This document shows, piece after piece, positions 7,150 through 15,627 of a DNA stretch of 38,916 bases. Positions within the stretch are counted from its first letter, which is position 1. Each line of letters opens with the position of its first letter. The position numbers and the translations under genes were made by a program. Source of the DNA: JAQIBY01 sp034721855 (GTDB taxonomy: Bacteria > Bacteroidota > Bacteroidia > Bacteroidales > ML635J-15). The stretch is from contig JAYENB010000271.1 in assembly GCA_034721855.1 (NCBI GenBank), positions 1 to 38,916 of the forward strand, in the 5' to 3' direction. The notes under the pieces were generated by a model, which was not told the DNA's origin, did no database searches, and saw nothing but the letters and a program-made list of their open reading frames with translations.

Positions 7150-8910
7150 TTACTTTTCTTTCTTTATGGTGAAAAGTACATCTTCTTTTTTGACGCTGTC
7201 TCCTTCATTGAAATCAATATGTTCAACAACACCATTTACGGGGCTTTTTATGCCGTGATAACTTGCCCTTGATTCGATGTAGCATAAGCGTTGCCCTTTT
7301 TCAACTTTATCACCGATTTTTAGTTTGTTTTCTTCCAACCCAAGGCTAAGATCCAGATACACTCTACCATAATAGGGTGAAGAAATTGCTTCCACATTAT
7401 TGGATCTGCTTTTGGGTTTAGATACTGAATCTACTTTTGTTTCTTTGCTTTTGTGTTTTAGATTTTCCAGCTCTTTTAAGAATCTTTCTTTGGCTACTCC
7501 TTTTTTGTAATCTCGGTATTGTCTGTCATGCATAGCAAGTTCAAAAAGTTCCTCGTCATCTTCACCGGTATCCCATCCGTTTTCCTCCATTTCTTTTCTG
7601 TATTTGTCAAGTTCATCGGGATAATTATCCTGGGGTACGCCAGTGTAGAATTCTCTTCCTTGTTTTTTAGCGAGTTCTATTAATTCAGGAGCAAGTGGTC
7701 CGGGTAGTTTGCCTGCTTTTCCAAGCAGCATATCCCAGGTATTGTTATCTATGGTTTGAAACCGTTCTTTGCCCTGATACAGGCTCATGATATTGAGCAA
7801 TGCCACATTTTTAACGTATTGGCTGAATGGTGTTACCAGTGGGGGATATCCCATTTTTGGCCATACATAATTAACCTCTTCAAAAAGCTTAACAAGCAAT
7901 TGATCTAAGCTAAGCGGAGATTTGCCCTGTGTTTCCAACTGTGAATTGATACCGGCATGAACCCCTTCAAGATCAGCCATCATGCTGCCCATCATTCCTC
8001 CGGGTAAACCGGGAGCAATCATCAACGAGGACATATATCGGTTTTTGGGATTTATCCAGTAACCAAGGAAATCATCAATGAATTCCTGTGATAATGCACG
8101 GGCCTCCATGTAGGCTTTCATGTTGATGTCTTTAACAAGGAATCCGGCATCTTTTAACATGTTTTGTAAAGTAATGATGTCAGGATGTACCATCCCCCAT
8201 GACAATGGTTCCATAGCAGCATCAAGATAATCTGCCCCGGCTTTGGCTACTTCCAGCATTGAAGCCACAGAAAATCCGGGGCCGGAATGACCGTGATATT
8301 GTACAATGAGATCAGGATATTTATCTTTGATGGCCTTCACCAGTTTCCCCAAAAATACAGGACGTCCAATACCGGCCATGTCTTTCAGGCATATTTCATC
8401 AGTCCCGTATTCAACAGCATGGTCCACGACATCCATAAAATAATCAACGGTATGAATTTTTGAATGGGTGATACTCAATGTTGCCTGGGATATCATGCCT
8501 GCTTCCTTGGCATATTTTATGGATAATTCCAGGTTGCGATGGTCATTCAAACCACAAAATGATCTGGCAATATCAACCCCTTGTGCTTTTTTTACTTTAA
8601 ACATCAGCCTCCGAACATCTTTGGGCACCGGATACATTCTGATACCATTCAATGCACGCTCAAGCATGTGCGTTTCAATGCCAGCTTCATTGAATGGCTT
8701 TACCCATTCCCTGACAGCTTTGTTCGGGTTTTCTCCAAACAACAGATTAACCTGTTCAAAAGCGCCTCCATTGGATTCAATCCTGTCAAAACAACCGATA
8801 TCAATAATGGCAGGAGCAATGCGTTTTAACTGATCAACACGGGGGACGTATTTCCCTGATGATTGCCACATATCCCTGTAAACAAGACTGAATTTTATTT
8901 CCTTTTTCAT
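7150..8910 (-). CDS. HMGL-like carboxyltransferase (pyruvate carboxylase B / oxaloacetate decarboxylase alpha type) with degenerate biotinyl domain, 586 aa
   Basis: N-terminal TIM-barrel carboxyltransferase related to oxaloacetate decarboxylase alpha and pyruvate carboxylase subunit B. Visible: the RDxxQS motif (YRDMWQSS, residues 12-19), ICLKDMAGIG with the lysine that is carboxylated in the family, and the metal ligands HGH in QYHGHSGPG. A conserved PycA-type domain follows, then a charged linker, then a C-terminal biotinyl/lipoyl-like fold (KIGDKVEKGQ ... IKSPVNGVVEHI ... GDSVKKEDVLFTIKKE). The usual EAMKM biotin site reads ESRAS, so the acceptor lysine is absent. Either it works with a separate carrier or the domain is structural. 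Next to pckA, so a role in C3/C4 acid interconversion is likely; the exact reaction is not determined. A TATTTTTG at 8943-8950 (minus) may be its -7 element. Confidence 0.85.
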   Translation of the reverse strand: MKKEIKFSLVYRDMWQSSGKYVPRVDQLKRIAPAIIDIGCFDRIESNGGAFEQVNLLFGENPNKAVREWVKPFNEAGIETHMLERALNGIRMYPVPKDVRRLMFKVKKAQGVDIARSFCGLNDHRNLELSIKYAKEAGMISQATLSITHSKIHTVDYFMDVVDHAVEYGTDEICLKDMAGIGRPVFLGKLVKAIKDKYPDLIVQYHGHSGPGFSVASMLEVAKAGADYLDAAMEPLSWGMVHPDIITLQNMLKDAGFLVKDINMKAYMEARALSQEFIDDFLGYWINPKNRYMSSLMIAPGLPGGMMGSMMADLEGVHAGINSQLETQGKSPLSLDQLLVKLFEEVNYVWPKMGYPPLVTPFSQYVKNVALLNIMSLYQGKERFQTIDNNTWDMLLGKAGKLPGPLAPELIELAKKQGREFYTGVPQDNYPDELDKYRKEMEENGWDTGEDDEELFELAMHDRQYRDYKKGVAKERFLKELENLKHKSKETKVDSVSKPKSRSNNVEAISSPYYGRVYLDLSLGLEENKLKIGDKVEKGQRLCYIESRASYHGIKSPVNGVVEHIDFNEGDSVKKEDVLFTIKKEK

Positions 8911-9049
8911 AATGACATTTCTTTATCTTCATATTTGCATAGCAAAAATAATTTACCAAGATAAAGATAAGAAATGATAAATAAAAATAGCTTTTTCCAG
9001 CTTATTTTTTTAAAAATTGTAAGTTGTTGTAAAACTGAAAGATACGAAA

Positions 9050-9079
9050 TAAAAAAGCCACCTGGTATCAAATGGCTTT
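9050..9079 (-). terminator. rho-independent terminator after the T9SS cargo gene
   Basis: On the minus strand AAAGCCA pairs with TGGCTTT around a short loop and runs into TTTTTTA. It lies 24 nt beyond the stop of the cargo gene. The plus strand also ends in a T-containing run, so it may act in both directions. Confidence 0.65.
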
Positions 9080-9102
9080 ATTTTGTAGTAAAAAATGCTG
9101 TG

Positions 9103-11337
9103 TTATTTTGTGATGATCAGTTTATCAATAAAAAGTGTGTGGGCATTATCATTCAGTATTTCCAGCATGTAAGCCCCTGGTAATAAATCCGGTGTTTTGT
9201 AGATATCTTCTGTGGTTGCTTCGGAAGATACTTTTTTGCCTTCAATGGTATAAATTTGAATGGTAACGGATTTTTCTCTGAGTACCGATATATCTACAAA
9301 GGCGTGTGATTCTGCAGGGTTGGGGTATAGCAGTATCGGATTCACATTATCTACATCAACGGCATTGGAAGCAGATACTGTGATGGGATCTGTGTGTTCG
9401 CATTCAGTAGCATCGCCGATTATGACAACATAATCACCGGCGCACAGGTCTTCCTGTTCACTTCCAAATGCGCTGATTGGGGCTTCCCAGTAATACGAAT
9501 AAGGAGGAACGCCACCGGTTGCAAACAAAGAAACACTTCCATTGCAATTGTCATTGACATCTGGTTCTTCATTAACATTCAATTCAATATCAGAAACTGT
9601 GATGCTCACATGATCTTCAAAAATATTCCCACAGCCGTCACCAATTTGTACCCAGTAATCGTTTTCCCCTTGTGCTGGGGTAATAGTAATTTCAGACGTA
9701 TGTTCGCCGTTCCACCATGTAAATGTAGCATTATCAACGCTTGCCTCAGCCGTAAGTGTGACTTCGCCTGGATTTTCACAATAGGTTGTGGACGAATTAA
9801 TAATGCCTGGTGAGAGATATATATTCACCTGGTTGGGAACCGTTACTTCTGTAGTTAAGTAACAGCCGATGCTGTCAACAATTTTTACGTAATAATCCTT
9901 TGGACACAGATTGTGAATGTTCGGATTTGAAGTGTACGTAAGGCTGTCTTCAATGTAGAAGTAATCAGCATTACCATAAATATAGGTAAACGGTTCGAAA
10001 TCATTAATGACGTTGATTTGTATGTTGCCATCACATTCATTGTAACAGGACACCTCTTCCACGTCAATGCTTTCAAGTTGCATACTGGAAACTCTAATGG
10101 TCACAGAATCATACACTTCATTGCCACATATGTCAGAAATGGTAACCGCATACGTTTCAATCCCCGGTGATGGTTCGATGGTAATGATATTTCCTGATTC
10201 TCCTGTGCTCCAGTCATAATAAGCCGGGTCAATATTCACTTCACCCACCAGATCAAGTGTCTCAGGTGGTTCTTCGCCGCAATAACTGGATTGCATGTCC
10301 TGTATGCCACCTTTTATCATTTCTGCATCGTAAATATTGATGGTATCAAGTACAGAATTCCCCCCTTCATTACCACAGGGGCAGGATGTCCAGAATTCCA
10401 GGATCATGGTTTCGGTGCCTTCTTCAATGCCATCGTTGAATGCTTCGTAATAAATGGTATCATAATAAGTGTATGGGGCAATATAGGCAGAATCCACAAT
10501 CTCGCTGACATCTACACCTTCGTCGGCAGTGCTGCCGGGGTGCCAGTCAATATAAATAACCACTTCTTCGTCTTCGGGAGAATTTTCTGCCCGTTCAAGC
10601 ACAAAAGAGTTCGTACATCCTTCATACAGGTCAGCATCCGTACCCACATCAGAGTGGCTGACAGCATTGATCTGTACCCCGCTTGTGAAACTGCCTGTTT
10701 CTATGAATACACCACTGTCTAAAATATGGTCTCCTGCATCACCTACAGCCAATTTTATGTGATAAGTTTCACAGGCTTGTACAATGGTTTCTGCTGTCAG
10801 GTTGACAGATAAACCATCATATTCTACAGCATCATCATAACCCCTGGAGGTAACATACCAACCAGTTCCATATAAATTGTCAATGGTTACAGTTTGTCCA
10901 TTTGGCAATAAGGCAATGTTTTCTGCATTATTTGTGTATGGGCCATTGATCCCAGGGCCGGATATAAAGAATCCAAACACATCATTAAAACTTGATCCTA
11001 CATATTCGGGAAATTCTTCAGAGCCGAAGATATAATTGAAACGTATTGTGTCGCTGGCTGGCACAAAATCAAACTCAATGACTGTAGCATCATTAATGGA
11101 ATACCCGGGTAAAAGAGCTTGTAAGCCTGTATCACCTCCCCCAGAAATATTGCTGCCAGTACCGCTTGAATTATTATGCCCCTCAGCATTGGCAATATCT
11201 CCTGATGCTAAGATTACACCTGATTCAAAAGGAAAATCAGGGTTGTCGTTTGTAAATGCCCCAAACGCGGAAGTCGAACTTGTTGTTACATTTGAGGCTG
11301 TAACACAGCCTGTAATTAACGGGTCCTGGATCAGCAC
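9103..11337 (-). CDS. T9SS cargo: choice-of-anchor L domain, SprB-like repeats, type A sorting domain (open part of a gene with a nonsense codon)
   Basis: A large secreted or surface protein. The mature N-terminal region (ASNVTTSSTSAFGAF ... GSEEFPEYVGSSFNDVFGFFISGPG) is a choice-of-anchor L domain, a lectin-like module seen in Bacteroidota surface proteins. The middle has SprB-type repeats (CYNECDGNIQINV ... GCYLTTEVTVPN). The last about 75 residues (ILLYPNPAESHAFVDISV ... GAYMLEI ... LFIDKLIITK) form a T9SS type A C-terminal sorting domain, recognised by PorU/PorV. The longest uninterrupted frame starts at GTG 11337, but homology and a perfect signal peptide place the original start at ATG 11442, in the same frame, with a TAA between them. 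No translation from 11337 would carry a signal peptide, so export would fail. The gene is monocistronic, with a terminator at 9050-9079. Confidence 0.8.
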   Translation of the reverse strand: MLIQDPLITGCVTASNVTTSSTSAFGAFTNDNPDFPFESGVILASGDIANAEGHNNSSGTGSNISGGGDTGLQALLPGYSINDATVIEFDFVPASDTIRFNYIFGSEEFPEYVGSSFNDVFGFFISGPGINGPYTNNAENIALLPNGQTVTIDNLYGTGWYVTSRGYDDAVEYDGLSVNLTAETIVQACETYHIKLAVGDAGDHILDSGVFIETGSFTSGVQINAVSHSDVGTDADLYEGCTNSFVLERAENSPEDEEVVIYIDWHPGSTADEGVDVSEIVDSAYIAPYTYYDTIYYEAFNDGIEEGTETMILEFWTSCPCGNEGGNSVLDTINIYDAEMIKGGIQDMQSSYCGEEPPETLDLVGEVNIDPAYYDWSTGESGNIITIEPSPGIETYAVTISDICGNEVYDSVTIRVSSMQLESIDVEEVSCYNECDGNIQINVINDFEPFTYIYGNADYFYIEDSLTYTSNPNIHNLCPKDYYVKIVDSIGCYLTTEVTVPNQVNIYLSPGIINSSTTYCENPGEVTLTAEASVDNATFTWWNGEHTSEITITPAQGENDYWVQIGDGCGNIFEDHVSITVSDIELNVNEEPDVNDNCNGSVSLFATGGVPPYSYYWEAPISAFGSEQEDLCAGDYVVIIGDATECEHTDPITVSASNAVDVDNVNPILLYPNPAESHAFVDISVLREKSVTIQIYTIEGKKVSSEATTEDIYKTPDLLPGAYMLEILNDNAHTLFIDKLIITK

Positions 11338-11442
11338 TTCCGCTGAAATCCCATCGTGAGTCTGTAAATAAGGTTGTGCACTTGCTTAAAATGCAAACAA
11401 TGTAAAAGATAATACAATTGACACTATCAGTAGCTTTTTCAT
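11338..11442 (-). pseudogene. signal-peptide-coding start of the T9SS cargo, interrupted by an in-frame TAA
   Basis: From ATG 11442 the frame reads MKKLLIVSIVLSFTLFAF, then TAA (11388-11386), then ASAQPYLQTHDGISAE and on into the 9103-11337 protein without frame change. The n-region, hydrophobic core and ASA-Q cleavage site are those of a typical Bacteroidota type I signal peptide, with the stop exactly between the core and the cleavage site. A single base change, read-through or a base-calling error would each explain it. Full product would be 779 aa. Confidence 0.75.
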
Positions 11443-11506
11443 AACAGAATCTTATTTATTTTTAGGATAAATATACAAAAAATAAAACAACGATAAAAAT
11501 ATTTGT

Positions 11507-11514
11507 TATTTTTG
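11507..11514 (+). promoter_or_regulatory. candidate -7 promoter element of ruvX
   Basis: TATTTTTG matches TAnnTTTG and ends 7 nt before the ATG at 11522, which would give an almost leaderless transcript and argues against translation starting at the ATG at 11516. No -33 TTTG is seen at the expected spacing. Confidence 0.4.
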
Positions 11515-11521
11515 CATGATT

Positions 11522-11941
11522 ATGAGTAGGTTAATGGGTATTGATTATGGTTTTAAGCGTACAGGCATTGCTGTTACAGATCCCCTGAAAATAATAGCAT
11601 CAGGGCTTGATACAGTACCCACGGCATCGTTATTTGATTATCTGGAGAATTACATCAACAAAGAGGAGGTGGAATGCATTGTTTTTGGCATGCCTACACG
11701 TGATGATGGTAGTCCTTCTGAACCGGTGCCGCAAATCATTGGTGCCATGAGAAAATGCCGTAAACTTTTTCCAGGGATAAAGGTTGAATCTGTTGATGAA
11801 AGTTATACGTCTAAAATGGCATTTCAAACCATGATTGACGGCGGTGTGAAACAAAAAAAGCGGCGTGATAAAGCACTGGTTGATAAAATCAGTGCAACCA
11901 TTATTTTACAATATTATATGGAAGCTAACAAAAACAAATAA
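11522..11941 (+). CDS. ruvX: RuvX/YqgF-family Holliday junction resolvase-like nuclease, 139 aa
   Basis: RNase H-fold protein of the YqgF family, linked to pre-16S rRNA processing and recombination. The conserved acidic motifs are present: GIDYGFKRTGIAVTD near the N-terminus, IVFGMPTRDDG in the middle, VDESYTSKMA and the C-terminal DKISATIILQYY. Length is normal. The start at 11522 gives MSRLMGIDYG, matching the family; 11516 lies too close to the -7 element and 11534 is a further option. It is followed after 2 nt by def, which in turn overlaps the lipoprotein gene, so the three form one operon. Confidence 0.9.
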   Translation: MSRLMGIDYGFKRTGIAVTDPLKIIASGLDTVPTASLFDYLENYINKEEVECIVFGMPTRDDGSPSEPVPQIIGAMRKCRKLFPGIKVESVDESYTSKMAFQTMIDGGVKQKKRRDKALVDKISATIILQYYMEANKNK

Positions 11942-11943
11942 TT

Positions 11944-12495
11944 ATGATCTATCCCATTTATTTATATGGACATCCGGTGCTCCGGAAAAAGGCAAAGGAA
12001 ATAGACCCTTGCAAAATTGACCCAAAACCATTGATAAATGATATGTTTCAAACCATGTATAATGCCTTGGGTGTTGGGTTGGCAGGGCCCCAGATTGGAA
12101 AGTCTTTGCGCTTGTATGTGATTGATGCCAACCCCATGGCTGAAGCACACCCTGAACTCGAAGGGTTTAAAAGGGCCTTTATTAACCCGGAAATTATTGA
12201 ACACAGTGAAGAAACAACAGGATTTGAAGAGGGATGCCTCAGTATTCCCGGTATTTTTGAACAGGTAAAACGGTATAAAACCCTTACCATGCGTTACTTA
12301 GATGAGAATATGGAAGAAAAAACCGAGAATTTTGTGGGTATTCAGGCGGTGGTTGTGCAGCATGAATATGATCATCTCAGCGGAGTGTTGTTTACGGATA
12401 AAATTGCTCCACTGAAAAAAAGGTTGTTAAAATCCAGACTGGCAGCTATTGCAAAAGGAAAAACGAAAACAGACTATAAAACAGTAATACGATGA
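11944..12495 (+). CDS. def: peptide deformylase, 183 aa
   Basis: Removes the formyl group from the N-terminal methionine of new proteins; metal-dependent, cytoplasmic. All three motifs are visible: GVGLAGPQIG (canonical GLAAPQ with Ala to Gly), EGCLSIPG with the metal-binding Cys, and QHEYDHLSG with the two His ligands and the catalytic Glu. Length fits type I deformylases. The stop overlaps the start of the next gene as ATGA (12492-12495), indicating translational coupling. Confidence 0.95.
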   Translation: MIYPIYLYGHPVLRKKAKEIDPCKIDPKPLINDMFQTMYNALGVGLAGPQIGKSLRLYVIDANPMAEAHPELEGFKRAFINPEIIEHSEETTGFEEGCLSIPGIFEQVKRYKTLTMRYLDENMEEKTENFVGIQAVVVQHEYDHLSGVLFTDKIAPLKKRLLKSRLAAIAKGKTKTDYKTVIR

Positions 12496-13070
12496 CTATC
12501 AGACAATATTTTATTTTCTTCATTTTTGTGGTGTTTTTGTTATATGCCTGCAATCAAAAAGACAAGGAGCAGAGCACAGAGAATGAAACAACTGAACAGG
12601 ATGCAGAGACAGTGCAAAGTAAAGATGATATGCAAAAGCAAATTAAAAAGCATGAAAAAACATTGCATGAAGACGATGAATTGGATGTATCGAAAGCCAA
12701 TGACATGATATTGCTTTATGTTTCATACGCATCTCAGTTTACCAAAGATAGTATGGTTCCGGAATATCTTTTCAGGGCAGCCGAACTGGCAATGAATGTG
12801 GACAGGCCTTATGATGCGGTAGTTTACCTTCAACGGATTGAAAAAAATTACCCTGGATTTGATAAAATGCCTTGGGTCGTTTACTTTACCGGCTTCATTT
12901 ATGACAGCATGCTCAATGAAGATGAAACCGCTGAAATGTATTATGATCGTTTCCTGGACAACTGGCCGGATCATGACAGGGCAGAAGAAGTAAAAATACT
13001 CAAATCGTATCTTCACATGAGTGATAAAGAAATCATAGATAGATTTGAGAAAAGCAATAAAAAACCTTAG
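12492..13070 (+). CDS. lipoprotein with TPR-like helices, 192 aa
   Basis: Begins with a lipoprotein signal: hydrophobic core FIFFIFVVFLLYAC with the lipobox LLYAC, giving lipidation at Cys20. A highly charged, Glu/Gln/Lys-rich linker follows (residues 21-55), then an alpha-helical region of tetratricopeptide type (YLFRAAELAMNVDRPYDAVVYLQRIEKNYPG, MYYDRFLDNWPDHDRAEEVK). No enzyme motif. It would be anchored to the periplasmic face of a membrane. Last gene of the ruvX-def operon, overlapping def by 4 nt. Such genes after def are often left as hypothetical; I cannot assign a specific role. Confidence 0.8.
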   Translation: MTIRQYFIFFIFVVFLLYACNQKDKEQSTENETTEQDAETVQSKDDMQKQIKKHEKTLHEDDELDVSKANDMILLYVSYASQFTKDSMVPEYLFRAAELAMNVDRPYDAVVYLQRIEKNYPGFDKMPWVVYFTGFIYDSMLNEDETAEMYYDRFLDNWPDHDRAEEVKILKSYLHMSDKEIIDRFEKSNKKP

Positions 13071-13469
13071 TGATATGACACTGGTGGCATAAAACTAGTA
13101 GTTCATTCTTTAATTAGTATATCAATAACCGTTTAAATAAATCCTAAATTCTAATACCCAAATACTAAACAAAATCAAATGATGAAAAATCAAAATTCAA
13201 AACAATAATGAAAATTTTTGGATCAATAATAACTAAATAAGAGTAGGTTGGAGCGAGTAGCATAGTTTTGAACATTATTAATCCGTCTTCACTTCATNNN
13301 NNNNNNNNNNNNNNNNNNNNNNNNNNNNNNNNNNNNNNNNNNNNNNNNNNNNNNNNNNNNNNNNNNNNNNNNNNNNNNNNNNNNNNNNNNNNNNNNNCCG
13401 GACAAGTTATGTTAATTAAGAAATGCTATACTAGTGACATCACACTAACTGTAATATATATAATTAGGA
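13071..13469. other. A/T-rich repeat region containing a 100-N scaffold gap (13298-13397)
   Basis: The interval between the lipoprotein gene and comEC holds low-complexity A/T-rich sequence resembling that at 27020-27180, and exactly 100 N, the usual filler for a gap of unknown size. The left flank (13281-13297) and right flank (CCGGACAAGTT, 13398-13408) both align with one uninterrupted block at 27164-27195, so the gap lies inside a dispersed repeat. No gene can be supported; any frame running through the N run is an artefact. Confidence 0.85.
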
Positions 13470-15602
13470 ATGAGTCTGCATGAGCATATAAAAACCATGC
13501 CTGTTGTGCGTTTACTTTTGCCTTTCATGGCAGGTATTGCAATGGCATTGAAGACTCCTTTTGAAGTTGGGCTCCCCGTAATCCTTGTGTTAGGTTTTAT
13601 ATGTGTGCTGTATTTACAATTGGAACCACGGTTGACGTTTCATTACAAGGGGCGTTGGATCAGTTACGTTCTTGTTTTTTTGTTTTTGTTATCGGCAGGT
13701 GCGTTTCTGACATCAGAAAAACTGAATAAGGTAAATCCTATCAGTTTACCTGATGATGCCCTGCTCATCGCCGAAGTGCAAACCCCACCAAAAGAAACTG
13801 AAAATGCGTACAGCACAGACATTGCTGTGCAGGCCTATCGCTATAAAGATGAGTGGTTTGATGGGGATGGACAAGCCCGGGTGTATTTTCAGAAAGACAG
13901 TATGGCCGAAAACATCAAACCCGGAATGTTGATAGCGTTTCAACCCGATTTTGATATGGTTTCAAATTCAGGAAATCCTGAAGAGTTTGATTATGCAAAG
14001 TACATGACTTACCATATGATTGCTTCAAGCACATATTTGAAATCCGGATCATGGACGGTTATTGATCAGACTGAGGTCTCCGGATTAAAACGACGTATGT
14101 CACGCCTTAGAACACATTTGCTGGATATATACAGACAGGCGGGACTTGAAGGGGATGAGTTTGCTGTTGCTGCAGCTCTTAGTCTGGGATACAAAGATAA
14201 GCTCCATGATAAGCTACGGCATGCATATTCAGCATCGGGAGCTATGCATGTGCTTGCTGTTAGCGGGTTACATGTGGGGATCATTTATATGGTTATGTTT
14301 TTTCTGTTGTCTCCGTTGAGGAAGAAGAAGAAACTCATTTATTTACAGGTGGTTATTCTTGTTATGTCCATATGGTTTTACGCTTTGCTTACGGGATTGT
14401 CACCATCGGTAACAAGGGCCGCTGTAATGTTTAGCTTTATTAGCTTTGGGAATTTGTTTAAGCAACACATTAATATTTATAATATTCTGGCTGCTTCTGC
14501 TTTTGTAACCCTGGCGTTCAATCCGTTTGTCATCACAGAACTCGGGTTTTGGCTTTCCTACCTTGCTGTATTGAGTATCGTTACGTTTTATAACCCAATA
14601 TATGGATTATTGAACGTTCGAATCCCTGTTCTGAATAAATTATGGTCGCTAATAGTTGTTTCTATTGCTGCACAAATTGGAACTGCACCCCTGACGGTGT
14701 TTTATTTTCATCAGTTTTCAAATTATTTTATACTCACCAATATTTTGGTTATCCCGGTAGTTACCATTATAGTGTATGCAGCCATGCTTGTATTTTTAGT
14801 TTCCTGGATATTCCCGGTTTTGGCTGTGTATGCCGGTCATGGAATGGCCTTTTTGGTAGGTTTGCTCAATAAAGTTGTTTTCTTTATTGAAGGTATTCCC
14901 GGCGCGGTTTCTGAGCACTTGTACATTACACCAGTACAGATATTGCTGTTGTACTTTGTTATATTATTTGGTGCAATATTGCTAATGAAAGGGAAAAGGC
15001 AATATTCCTGGGCTGTGATGGTGTTTCTGATCTTGTTTTTGAGTATTGGAATCATCAGAGATATACAGTCCATGGAACACAATAAATTGTTGGTGTATAA
15101 CATGAGAAATCAGACCGGCATCAATTGTATTGTTGGTAATGATAATGTGTTGTTTACCGATGTGGCTGATGAAAACAGCAAAATATTGGATAAACGGTTG
15201 TCTAATTACTGGCTTTCTGAGGGCCTGGAGAAAGAAAAAATTGTTGATCTGAATAAAACCGGAAGCAGATACATGTTTACCAGTATGTTTTCCATTGATA
15301 ATCCCCATGTTTTTATGAAAGACCTGTATATTGGCTTTAAGGGTATCAGGATGCTGATCATCAGGGATGATCGTTATAAACACATGATCAATCAGAATCC
15401 GATGGAGCTGGATTACCTCGTTTTGTCATCAGGTGCTGATGTGGATGCAGAATCACTACCTGCATTGTTTTCGTTTGAAACGCTTATTTTGGATTCCTCT
15501 TATCCCTTTTATAAGAAGGAAAAACTCAAAAAGGCAATGGCTAAATACAATATTCCTGTTCATGATGTTGTTGAAAATGGAGCATTTATTGTAGATTTGT
15601 AA
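13470..15602 (+). CDS. comEC: ComEC/Rec2-family DNA-uptake membrane protein, 710 aa
   Basis: Inner-membrane channel for single-stranded DNA in natural transformation. N-terminal part: DUF4131-type region with membrane segments near residues 10-80 and an OB-like soluble part (LIAEVQTPPKE ... RVYFQKDS). The central ComEC domain has the signature HVLAVSGLHVGIIYM followed by many membrane segments through about residue 510. The C-terminal about 180 residues occupy the place of the metallo-beta-lactamase domain, but no HxHxDH motif is visible, as is common in Bacteroidota. Other competence genes are not in the window. The start lies shortly after the assembly gap, so upstream context is uncertain. 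trkA follows after 25 nt. Confidence 0.88.
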   Translation: MSLHEHIKTMPVVRLLLPFMAGIAMALKTPFEVGLPVILVLGFICVLYLQLEPRLTFHYKGRWISYVLVFLFLLSAGAFLTSEKLNKVNPISLPDDALLIAEVQTPPKETENAYSTDIAVQAYRYKDEWFDGDGQARVYFQKDSMAENIKPGMLIAFQPDFDMVSNSGNPEEFDYAKYMTYHMIASSTYLKSGSWTVIDQTEVSGLKRRMSRLRTHLLDIYRQAGLEGDEFAVAAALSLGYKDKLHDKLRHAYSASGAMHVLAVSGLHVGIIYMVMFFLLSPLRKKKKLIYLQVVILVMSIWFYALLTGLSPSVTRAAVMFSFISFGNLFKQHINIYNILAASAFVTLAFNPFVITELGFWLSYLAVLSIVTFYNPIYGLLNVRIPVLNKLWSLIVVSIAAQIGTAPLTVFYFHQFSNYFILTNILVIPVVTIIVYAAMLVFLVSWIFPVLAVYAGHGMAFLVGLLNKVVFFIEGIPGAVSEHLYITPVQILLLYFVILFGAILLMKGKRQYSWAVMVFLILFLSIGIIRDIQSMEHNKLLVYNMRNQTGINCIVGNDNVLFTDVADENSKILDKRLSNYWLSEGLEKEKIVDLNKTGSRYMFTSMFSIDNPHVFMKDLYIGFKGIRMLIIRDDRYKHMINQNPMELDYLVLSSGADVDAESLPALFSFETLILDSSYPFYKKEKLKKAMAKYNIPVHDVVENGAFIVDL

Positions 15603-15627
15603 CATTGATAGCGCTTAATTTAAAAAT

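Noticed and set aside
9394..10722. Long plus-strand frames opposite the T9SS cargo gene
   Set aside because: These are antisense shadows of a well-supported protein with domain matches on the minus strand.
13268..13483. Frame running through the N block before comEC
   Set aside because: It is open only because N codons are not read as stops; no sequence supports a gene.
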